Source of the DNA: an uncultured Bacteroidales bacterium
GTDB taxonomy: Bacteria > Bacteroidota > Bacteroidia > Bacteroidales > ML635J-15
Length of the DNA: 6,212 nucleotides
Direction: 5' to 3'
Assembly: GCA_905233405.1 (NCBI GenBank)
Contig: CAJOEG010000197.1
Coordinates: 1 to 6,212 of the forward strand
Of this stretch, positions 1 through 5,481 are shown piece after piece (positions within the stretch are counted from its first letter, which is position 1; each line of letters starts with the position of its first letter). A program made the position numbers and the translations under genes. The notes beneath the pieces are model-generated. The model worked only from the letters and a program-made list of their open reading frames with translations, made no database searches and was not told where the DNA came from.

Positions 1-64
1 GTTCTCATTTGTTGTGTTGTTATAATTGATGTAAAAATTCCGTGTGAAAATTAGTGGTTAAATT
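1..64. other. Short AT-rich edge segment, possible start of a further minus-strand gene
   Basis: This segment lies downstream of the nucleotidyltransferase stop codon. I see no hairpin that could act as a terminator. On the minus strand an ATG at 8-6, preceded by an A-rich stretch without a Shine-Dalgarno sequence, could be the start of another gene leaving the window. Only three codons' worth is visible, so this cannot be tested here. Confidence 0.2.
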
Positions 65-361
65 TTATATGGCGATTCCTGTCTTAATCACATCATCATA
101 CAAAGGTGACGGGAAGCTTTCTTCAATAAGTACAGGTTCAATCAGCAGACTGACTTTGCGCGTTGCCGACCATAGTTTTGGCACGACCGAAAACCAGTCG
201 CCGTTAAGTTTAGGAACAACTACAGCTATATCAATGTCGCTGTCGGGACCAGCACAATCCTTGCTATACGACCCATATAGGTAAACCTTCGGAGAATCAA
301 TGATTTCCGAAATGATTTTTTTGTATTGCCTTGCAAGTATTATAGCATCTGCCTTATCCAT
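65..361 (-). CDS. MNT-type minimal nucleotidyltransferase (HEPN partner, putative antitoxin)
   Basis: A 98-residue protein of the polymerase-beta nucleotidyltransferase superfamily, minimal (MNT) type. The active-site signature is visible: Gly30-Ser31 in LYGSYSKD, then Ser41-Asp42-Ile43-Asp44 (SDIDIAVV), which form the nucleotide-binding turn and the two metal-binding aspartates. Glu75 in LLIEPVLIEE is the best candidate for the third carboxylate. The length is normal for stand-alone MNT proteins. The ATG at 361 lies inside the end of the upstream HEPN gene (22-nt overlap), implying translational coupling in one operon; there is no Shine-Dalgarno sequence, as usual for Bacteroidetes. In characterised HepT/MntA pairs the MNT protein neutralises the HEPN RNase by adding AMP to a tyrosine near its catalytic motif. 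That role is inferred here from gene order, and the partner lacks the usual motif. The family call is firm; the antitoxin function is not. Confidence 0.85.
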   Translation of the reverse strand: MDKADAIILARQYKKIISEIIDSPKVYLYGSYSKDCAGPDSDIDIAVVVPKLNGDWFSVVPKLWSATRKVSLLIEPVLIEESFPSPLYDDVIKTGIAI

Positions 362-732
362 TGTTGCATTTGTTTAGTATTGTCAATAATTTTACGGCAC
401 AACTCCTCGTTCAACTGACGCGATATGGAATCTTTATAAGATGGATAACGCGCTTCAATGTTCATTGGAGTCATTAAGTCTATAAAATTAAGTTGTTCTT
501 CATTCATCATTGACATTAGCGAACATCCATCGGCTAAACGTGCAAGATTATGAATGTACGGCGGGGTGCCCAAATCTTTGGCGCACCAATAGGCCTTGAT
601 TACTTTTTCAAGAACCTGATGACACATAAAGCCTACATACAACCATCTTCGAGTTGTGTACATAGCTTCTGCCGTTTCCAAGTCATAATTGGACAGTTCT
701 ATCCAGTATGATATTTGTTCCTCTTTTGTCAT
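340..732 (-). CDS. HEPN-domain protein (putative toxin-type partner of MNT protein)
   Basis: A 130-residue helical protein matching the HEPN family. It opens with the characteristic WIELSNYDLETAEAMY helix, followed by a conserved-type helix with CHQVLEKVIKAYW (around residues 37-49), then PPYIHNLARLA (around 57-67) and the EARYPSY segment (around 93-99). HEPN proteins encoded next to MNT genes are often RNase toxins. In this protein I find no Arg-x(4-6)-His motif: the nearest pair is Arg29 to His38 with eight residues between, in the wrong helix. It may therefore be a non-nuclease HEPN, an accessory nucleotide-binding protein, or an inactive form. The reading frame stays open back to a TTG at 762, but that TTG lies inside the predicted -7 promoter box (760-767), so the ATG at 732 is the supported start. 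The 3' end overlaps the nucleotidyltransferase gene by 22 nt. Confidence 0.83.
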   Translation of the reverse strand: MTKEEQISYWIELSNYDLETAEAMYTTRRWLYVGFMCHQVLEKVIKAYWCAKDLGTPPYIHNLARLADGCSLMSMMNEEQLNFIDLMTPMNIEARYPSYKDSISRQLNEELCRKIIDNTKQMQQWIRQML

Positions 733-759
733 TATGCTGTTCGCATATAAATTTTGTTG

Positions 760-767
760 CAAACTTA
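760..767 (-). promoter_or_regulatory. Bacteroidetes-type -7 promoter box for the HEPN/MNT operon
   Basis: On the minus strand this reads TAAGTTTG, an exact match to the Bacteroidetes sigma-ABfr -7 consensus TAnnTTTG. It lies 27 nt upstream of the ATG at 732, leaving a leader of roughly 20 nt. The -33 element is weak: the best candidate, TTGG at 788-791, is 23 nt upstream, slightly further than the usual 19-21. The box covers the alternative TTG start at 762, which argues against that start. Confidence 0.6.
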
Positions 768-836
768 CATAAAAATTAAAGATTTTTAAGCCAATATATT
801 AAATAAAATTTCAAATGTTGATAATCAGTACCATAT

Positions 837-885
837 CCTTTCGGATTTTGTAACCTTTAGTTCGTTCTATGGGCAATCCGAAAGG
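837..885. repeat. Perfect 11-bp inverted repeat with 27-nt loop
   Basis: CCTTTCGGATT (837-847) is the exact reverse complement of AATCCGAAAGG (875-885). There is no T-run after either arm, so it is not a standard intrinsic terminator. It lies upstream of the HEPN promoter and downstream of the glycogen gene's terminator. A 7-bp direct repeat, ATCAGTA, flanks it at 824-830 and 893-899. It could be an operator, a structured RNA remnant, or a very small mobile-element remnant; the sequence does not decide. Confidence 0.5.
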
Positions 886-921
886 CTTGAATATCAGTAT
901 TTGTAATGCTATATAATCTAC

Positions 922-958
922 AAAAAAGGCTGTCCGAAATCTTTTCAGACAGCCTTTT
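922..958 (-). terminator. Intrinsic terminator of the glycogen synthase/phosphorylase gene
   Basis: GGCTGTC (928-934) pairs with GACAGCC (948-954), extended outward by AAAA/TTTT (924-927 with 955-958). Inward, past one mismatch, GAAA (936-939) pairs with TTTC (943-946), closing a 3-nt loop. On the minus strand the hairpin is followed by a run of six T residues. It lies about 20 nt after the stop codon at 978. The symmetric A/T flanks could also allow some termination on the plus strand, but no plus-strand gene reads into it. Confidence 0.88.
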
Positions 959-977
959 CAATAATAATTACCTTAAA

Positions 978-2765
978 TTATATCCACATTATTAGCTTCG
1001 AATCCTGCTTGTAAGGCAGAAGCGGATTGTTGGCGTATGCACGGATTGCGTAGTTGTAGATACCTGTCTTGTGCGGTGCACCCTCGATGCGGAATACTGC
1101 AATCTTGCCGTTGCATTCCTTTAGCTTGAATGGCATCGTTTCGTCGATGACTATCGTGCCGTCCTGCTTCTTCGATACTGCTATTGCTTCGATGCCAATG
1201 TCGTTAGGCGACAGACGGTTGAGGTTCAAGGTGATTTCTCCGTAAGCATCCTGCGGATTCTCGAACTCGGTGGTGTGGAAGTCAATCTTCAGAACTTCTA
1301 CGAAATTCCAAGCGCGTGCTGCCTTCTCCTTCCAGTTTACAATCTCGAATACCTTTGCATAGTCGTTTTCTGCCAGTTCGGTCGAGCGCTTGTAGAGCTT
1401 GCCGTAGAACCTGTCCTTGTAGTCGTCAATCATACGCTTTGTGGTGAACATCGGTACAATCTCGGCAATCGACTTCTTTATGCACTTAACCCAACGATGA
1501 GGAATACCGTCTTCGCTGCAGTCGTAGAACATCGGTACAATCTCGTTTTCGAGCATATTGTAGATTGTCTGCGTGTCGAGTTCATTCTGGAAGTCCTGGT
1601 TTTCGTAAACGCGTTCCTGTGGCAATGCCCAGCCGGCGCCTTCGCGGTAACCTTCAACCCACCAACCGTCGAGTACGCTGAAATGCAATGCGCCGTTCAT
1701 TACGGCCTTCATTCCGCTGGTTCCCGATGCTTCGAGCGGACGGGTAGGAGTGTTCATCCAAATATCTACGCCCTGTACGAGCTTCTTTGCCAGACCTATG
1801 TCGTAGTCTTCGATGAACAAAATCTTGCCGAGAAATTCCGGACGCTTCGAGAATTCAACGATTCTCTTGATGAGGTCCTGACCTGCACCATCGTTCGGGT
1901 GAGCCTTTCCTGCAAAGAGTATCTGTACCGGCATCTTCGGGTTGTTGAGGATTGCGGCAAGTCTTTCGGGGTTGCGGAACAATAGGTCGCCACGCTTGTA
2001 GGTTGCAAAACGACGTGCGAAACCGATTGTTAGTACCTTTTCGTCAAGTTTCTCGAGTACGGTGACCATGTTGCTTGGCGATTCGTAGCTGCGTATCCAG
2101 TTTTCGCGAACGCGGTTCTTCACATAGTTGATAAGTCTTGTACGTTGCAACTTGCGGATGTCCCAGATGTCGGCATCGTCAACATTGTTAATCTTTTCCC
2201 AGTATTTCGGATTCGACATATCCGACAGGAAGCCTTCTCCGAAGGTTGTTTCGTGGAGTTTCTGCCATGTCTTCGATGTCCAGGTCTGGTAGTGAACGCC
2301 ATTGGTAACGTAGCCAACGTGGTTTTCTTCTGGGAAGTAGCCGTTCCACAGCGGAGCGAACATCTTCTGCGATACGATTCCGTGTAACCATGAAACACCG
2401 TTCACTTCCTGTGAAATATTTGCTGCCAGGTAGCTCATTGAGAACTTGTCGTTGGGGTTGAGACGACCGAGCGACATCATCTTGTCCCAAGTTATCTTGA
2501 GACGGTCTGGGTAGTGCGACATGTAGGTACGCAACATATTTTCCTCGAATGCGTCGTGTCCTGCTGGAACTGGCGTATGTGTTGTGAACAAGGTAGATGC
2601 CCTAACTATTTCGAGTGCCTCGTCGAACTTGAGGTTGCGCTGCGAAATGAGGTCGTTGAGTCTTTCGAAACCGATGAAAGCAGCGTGACCTTCGTTGCAG
2701 TGGTAAATGTCCGGCTTCAGACCGAGAGCCTTGAGTACGCGGGTACCTCCAATGCCGAGAATCAT
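978..2765 (-). CDS. glgP: Alpha-glucan phosphorylase (GT35), C-terminal piece of frame-broken fusion
   Basis: This piece carries the catalytic core of an alpha-glucan phosphorylase, which splits alpha-1,4-glucan with phosphate to release glucose-1-phosphate using pyridoxal phosphate. Counting from the ATG at 2765, visible family motifs are DIYHCNEGHAAF (19-30), TTHTPVPAGHDAF (61-73), NGVSWLHG (122-129), GYVTNGVH (151-158), RRFATYKRGD (251-260) and ILFAGKAHPNDGAG (282-295). EASGTSGMK (345-353) follows; its Lys353 is the expected pyridoxal-phosphate lysine. A beta-rich tail of about 100 residues ends the protein. The ATG at 2765 is probably not a natural start: the same frame continues upstream to about 2858 with conserved phosphorylase sequence (LDTDDIDNQDQDKLIT, then RLYGGDWEFRFKQE). 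The piece is therefore the C-terminal part of a gene starting at 5167, separated by a frame break. Separate expression by internal initiation would give a protein lacking its N-terminal half-domain, probably inactive. Confidence 0.9.
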   Translation of the reverse strand: MILGIGGTRVLKALGLKPDIYHCNEGHAAFIGFERLNDLISQRNLKFDEALEIVRASTLFTTHTPVPAGHDAFEENMLRTYMSHYPDRLKITWDKMMSLGRLNPNDKFSMSYLAANISQEVNGVSWLHGIVSQKMFAPLWNGYFPEENHVGYVTNGVHYQTWTSKTWQKLHETTFGEGFLSDMSNPKYWEKINNVDDADIWDIRKLQRTRLINYVKNRVRENWIRSYESPSNMVTVLEKLDEKVLTIGFARRFATYKRGDLLFRNPERLAAILNNPKMPVQILFAGKAHPNDGAGQDLIKRIVEFSKRPEFLGKILFIEDYDIGLAKKLVQGVDIWMNTPTRPLEASGTSGMKAVMNGALHFSVLDGWWVEGYREGAGWALPQERVYENQDFQNELDTQTIYNMLENEIVPMFYDCSEDGIPHRWVKCIKKSIAEIVPMFTTKRMIDDYKDRFYGKLYKRSTELAENDYAKVFEIVNWKEKAARAWNFVEVLKIDFHTTEFENPQDAYGEITLNLNRLSPNDIGIEAIAVSKKQDGTIVIDETMPFKLKECNGKIAVFRIEGAPHKTGIYNYAIRAYANNPLLPYKQDSKLIMWI

Positions 2766-2815
2766 TTCCTGTTTGAAACGGAATTCCCAGTCGCCACCAT
2801 ACAGGCGCGAGGTTA

Positions 2816-5167
2816 TCAGCTTGTCTTGGTCTTGGTTGTCAATGTCATCGGTATCAAGCCGTTTGCTCTCCAGATCTTCACATAAACATTTCGTCCGGGG
2901 AACCTTACAACGATGCGCTTTTGTACGCCGTTTTCGTCAAGTTCGGGAACAACTGGTATCTTGTTGAAATCCTGTGCGATATAGTTGGCTTGCTGCTTGC
3001 CTTCGAGGGTAATTGTTTGCTTGAAATAGCCATACCTATATAATAAGCCGATACCAATCATATTGGTGTTGGTGTCGCTGGCTTCCTTCAGGTAGTCGCC
3101 TGCGAGGATTCCGAGACCACCCGAGAAAATCTTCAGGTTGTCGTGCAGACCGTATTCCATGCTGAAATAAGCAATCTGTGGAGCCTTCTTGTCCTTTGCA
3201 GCTTCCATGTATTTCTTGAAGTTGCCGTAAACGCGGTTGTAGAGCTGGCAGAATTCGTTGTCGTTCTCGAGTTCCTTCATGCGGTCGATTGAAATTTCCT
3301 CGAGGAACACTCTTGGGTTGTACCTCTTTTCGCGCCACAGGTCAACATCGATGCGCTTGAACATTGCCGATGCTTCGTAGTTCCATGTCCACCAGAGGTT
3401 GTTGGCTATTTCCTGCAGCCCTTCGAATTGCTTCGGAAGGTCTGACTTTATTTCTGCCTGACGCCAGATAGGAGATGTTTCCTTCGGCATAATCGTGCGC
3501 TCTATCTTGGTGTGCTGCATCCTGTAGTTTATTGCTTCGGCGCGTTCTGCAATCTTGCTCTTTGCTATTGCGTATGCTTCGATGTATTTTTCAACAAGCG
3601 ACCTCCACAGAGCCTTCTTCGATGCAACTGTTGCTGCTTCCGAAACTTTCTTGCGGCTGTCGGCATCGAGGTTTGCAAAGTAAGCCATGCGTTCTGCCAG
3701 GTTGGCAACAACTTCGTCGTTGTTGTCTTCGTTGCGGTCGATTACGGTTACGCAGTTGTCGAACCTGTCGATGTTTTGCTTCGACCACATTCCAAATCCC
3801 GACAACGAAGTAGTTATTGTTGGTACGCCGAATGCAATACTTTCGAGTGGAGTGTAGCCCCATGGCTCGTAGTACGAAACAAATGCCGTCAGGTCGATGC
3901 CTTGCAGAACATCGTAGTATTTCATGTTGAATACGCCGTCATCGCCATTGAGGTAGGATGGAACGAACACTACCTTAACCTTGTTTTCTGGGCGGTTTGT
4001 AAGTCCGAGACGTTTCAGTTGGTTAAGAATCGGGTCGTATTCGGCATCGTGAAGTCCGTGGGTGAGGTTCTTGTTCTCGATGTTTGCGTTTTCACCGTTG
4101 AGTGCAGCAAGAAGGCTCTTCTGAGGACCGTAGTTGTTGCCTGGAACAAGGATGTATGCAAGAATTTCGCGGTTTACATTTGCATTGCGGTTAAGTCTGT
4201 CGAGTGCGTCAACGAAAATGTTGTAGCCCTTGTTGGTGTATTCGTAGCGTCCTGATGTGGCGATAATCAGCGGGTCTTCCTTGAATTTGTAGGATGTGAG
4301 CTTTTCTGCCACAGCTATCATTTTCTGGCGTGCCTTGCTGCGAATCTTGGCTGCTTCTTCTGCCTTCGGAATGAAGTCGTCCTCGAAGCCGTTTGGAGTT
4401 ACCACATCAGCAGGTTTTGTGAGCAGTTGAGCGCACTCCGACTGTGTAATGTCGCTTACTGTAGTGAAGACATCGGCGTTGATAGCACTGATTCTCTCAA
4501 GGCTGTGCTTCGATACTATGTTGAACTGGCGGGCCATATTTTCGCCGTTGTAGTTTGCCAGGTCCTTGTACAGAGGCAGTCCGTTTCCTGCAATGGAACG
4601 GCCTATTGCTGTTGCGTGGGTGGTGAAAGCCGTTGCGATGTGCGGAGCATTTTTCTTGAGGTAGAGGATACCTGTTCCGGTCATCCACTCGTGGAACTGA
4701 GCGAGGATAGCGTCGTTTGCCGAGAGGTTGAAGTCGCAGAAGCTTTCGATGACCTTGCCGGCGGTGTAACCGAAAAGTGCAGGTTCAATGTAGTCCCATT
4801 GTCCCGACAGCGAGTCAAGCTTGTAATCTTCCCAGAAGTCTGCGAAAATCTTGTCCTTTTCGCTGATGAAATCGGTGAAACTGATGAGGATTACCTTTGG
4901 ACTTCCGCAGATGTTCCAGCGCCCTGTACGCACGCGCAGACCAGTCGAAGCTGCGTATTGCTTCCATTCTGCGAATAGAGCAGGCTCCTCGATGAACTCG
5001 GAGTTTTCGTTTGTTCCGTATGTGTCGGGGCCGATGAAGATGAGGTCGCCGCAGCGTTCCGACAGTGCCAATGATTTTGTTGAAATTACGGTGTGAATTC
5101 CACCTACCTTGTTGCAAACTTCCCAGCTTACTTCGAAAATGTAGTCGAGATTAAGAGTGTTGTTCAT
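2816..5167 (-). CDS. Glycogen synthase (GT3 type) fused to the N-terminal part of alpha-glucan phosphorylase
   Basis: Residues 1 to about 550 form a glycogen synthase resembling the eukaryotic GT3 family, which transfers glucose from a nucleotide sugar to a growing alpha-1,4-glucan. Evidence: the N-terminal FEVSWEVCNKVGGIHTV motif (11-27), HEWMTGTGILYLKK (159-172), FTTHATAIGR (181-190), and the catalytic E-x7-E pair Glu434/Glu442 in EPWGYTPLE, followed by TTSLSGFG (452-459). The arginine-rich helix that senses glucose-6-phosphate in eukaryotic enzymes is not evident. After a linker (about 551-572) the phosphorylase begins with a DUF3417-like domain (LQEIANNLWWTWN, 584-596) and then the GT35 start, IAYFSMEYGLHDN (665-677) and FSGGLGILAGDYLKEASD (681-698). 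The last recognisable family residues are VKIWRAN (763-769). The next 14 residues are rich in Thr and Lys, fit no phosphorylase and end at a premature stop. The ATG at 5167 begins just before the first domain and has a good promoter 41 nt upstream. Confidence 0.9.
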   Translation of the reverse strand: MNNTLNLDYIFEVSWEVCNKVGGIHTVISTKSLALSERCGDLIFIGPDTYGTNENSEFIEEPALFAEWKQYAASTGLRVRTGRWNICGSPKVILISFTDFISEKDKIFADFWEDYKLDSLSGQWDYIEPALFGYTAGKVIESFCDFNLSANDAILAQFHEWMTGTGILYLKKNAPHIATAFTTHATAIGRSIAGNGLPLYKDLANYNGENMARQFNIVSKHSLERISAINADVFTTVSDITQSECAQLLTKPADVVTPNGFEDDFIPKAEEAAKIRSKARQKMIAVAEKLTSYKFKEDPLIIATSGRYEYTNKGYNIFVDALDRLNRNANVNREILAYILVPGNNYGPQKSLLAALNGENANIENKNLTHGLHDAEYDPILNQLKRLGLTNRPENKVKVVFVPSYLNGDDGVFNMKYYDVLQGIDLTAFVSYYEPWGYTPLESIAFGVPTITTSLSGFGMWSKQNIDRFDNCVTVIDRNEDNNDEVVANLAERMAYFANLDADSRKKVSEAATVASKKALWRSLVEKYIEAYAIAKSKIAERAEAINYRMQHTKIERTIMPKETSPIWRQAEIKSDLPKQFEGLQEIANNLWWTWNYEASAMFKRIDVDLWREKRYNPRVFLEEISIDRMKELENDNEFCQLYNRVYGNFKKYMEAAKDKKAPQIAYFSMEYGLHDNLKIFSGGLGILAGDYLKEASDTNTNMIGIGLLYRYGYFKQTITLEGKQQANYIAQDFNKIPVVPELDENGVQKRIVVRFPGRNVYVKIWRANGLIPMTLTTKTKTS
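2847..2861 (-). other. Frame-break point in the phosphorylase domain
   Basis: Family members usually continue after the WRxxVG position with a stretch like VGRIPLYL and then LDTD. Here codons for VKIWRAN end at 2861, two G residues follow (2860-2859), and LDTD resumes at 2858 in another frame. By this alignment, made from memory, about 24 nt are replaced by 2, a net loss of about 22 nt. There is no heptamer slippery site and residues are missing, so programmed frameshifting is a poor explanation. Chance similarity of the following frame (GLIP) leaves the exact junction uncertain by some 10-15 nt. Confidence 0.7.
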
Positions 5168-5207
5168 ATTATGATACTATTTTTTGATTAACGAATTTTT
5201 AGGTCAA

Positions 5208-5238
5208 CAAAGATAAATAAATTTTTAACGAATGCAGA
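5208..5238 (-). promoter_or_regulatory. Promoter of the glycogen synthase/phosphorylase gene
   Basis: On the minus strand TATCTTTG at 5215-5208 exactly matches the Bacteroidetes -7 box TAnnTTTG. TCTG at 5238-5235, exactly 19 nt upstream, is one base off the -33 consensus TTTG. Transcription would begin near 5202, giving a leader of about 35 nt that is AT-rich and lacks a Shine-Dalgarno sequence. Confidence 0.65.
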
Positions 5239-5329
5239 TATTAAGAATTATTTTTTTTGATATTTTTATTATGGGTTTTTGCTGTTGAAAAAATCTTTCA
5301 CGAAAACAGTTAGTTTCTAAATAAAGCAT

Positions 5330-5337
5330 TATCTTTA
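5330..5337 (+). promoter_or_regulatory. Possible -7 box for the secreted-protein gene
   Basis: TATCTTTA differs from the Bacteroidetes -7 consensus TAnnTTTG only in the last base. No convincing -33 TTTG lies 19-21 nt upstream. If used, it would give a leader of about 145 nt that contains both hairpins at 5354-5418. No better plus-strand match is seen in the intergenic region. Confidence 0.25.
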
Positions 5338-5353
5338 CAAGATTAAATGTGTT

Positions 5354-5418
5354 GCATAATCTGCTCTGATTCAGATGCATTTATGCTCAATAAAGCACAA
5401 GTAAAATGCTAATTGTGC
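5354..5418 (+). repeat. Two short hairpins in the presumed leader of the secreted-protein gene
   Basis: First hairpin: GCATAA (5354-5359) pairs with TTATGC (5381-5386), and inside it TCTG (5360-5363) pairs with CAGA (5372-5375), leaving a 5-nt bulge and an 8-nt loop. Second hairpin: GCACAA (5395-5400) pairs with TTGTGC (5413-5418) around a 12-nt loop. Neither has a T-run, so they are not terminators. They may be leader structure or chance pairing in AT-rich DNA. Confidence 0.3.
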
Positions 5419-5481
5419 CTCTTGGGTAGCGTATGATACGGCAGGTTGGGTAGAATATTTATTAACAAAATGTTTTTTTGA

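Larger units (their letters stand above)
978..5167 (-). pseudogene. Bifunctional glycogen synthase/alpha-glucan phosphorylase gene, frame-broken
   Basis: The two open pieces belong to one gene. Joined, they contain each domain once and in order: GT3 synthase, DUF3417-like domain, GT35 phosphorylase and beta-rich tail. The total is about 1395 residues, or about 1403 if the missing stretch is restored. From what I recall, synthase-phosphorylase fusions of about this length occur in other Bacteroidales. The frames differ by -1 and no other damage is visible, so the break is either very recent or a sequence error. One promoter (5208-5238) and one terminator (922-958) bracket the gene as a single transcription unit. 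Confidence 0.65.
5168..5481. other. Divergent intergenic region (314 bp)
   Basis: This AT-rich spacer separates the minus-strand glycogen gene from the plus-strand secreted-protein gene. It holds the glycogen promoter near its left end, poly-A/T tracts around 5250-5295, and two weak hairpins at 5354-5418. An 8-bp direct repeat, TTGGGTAG, occurs at 5422-5429 and 5446-5453. I see no small coding gene or structural RNA gene in it. The minus-strand open frames that enter it from the right are antisense to the secreted-protein gene and have no credible protein features. Confidence 0.6.

Noticed and set aside
54..284. Plus-strand open frame of 76 codons at the left edge
   Set aside because: Antisense to the nucleotidyltransferase gene, which has an intact GS...DxD active site.
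837..885. Inverted repeat as an intrinsic terminator
   Set aside because: No T-run follows either arm and the loop is 27 nt; the real terminator for the upstream gene is at 922-958.
1275..1985. Plus-strand open frame of 236 codons opposite the phosphorylase
   Set aside because: It lies fully antisense to strongly supported catalytic motifs, its translation is rich in Cys and Val as expected from complementary codons, and it has no domain or promoter.
2816..2937. Programmed -1 frameshift as explanation of the split fusion gene
   Set aside because: No heptamer slippery sequence is seen at the frame change, and about eight family-conserved residues appear to be missing, which frameshifting would not explain.
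3512..4255. Plus-strand open frame of 247 codons opposite the glycogen synthase
   Set aside because: Antisense shadow of the GT3 domain with the same biased composition and no recognisable motif.
4427..4978. Plus-strand open frame of 183 codons
   Set aside because: Also antisense to conserved synthase sequence; no independent evidence of coding.
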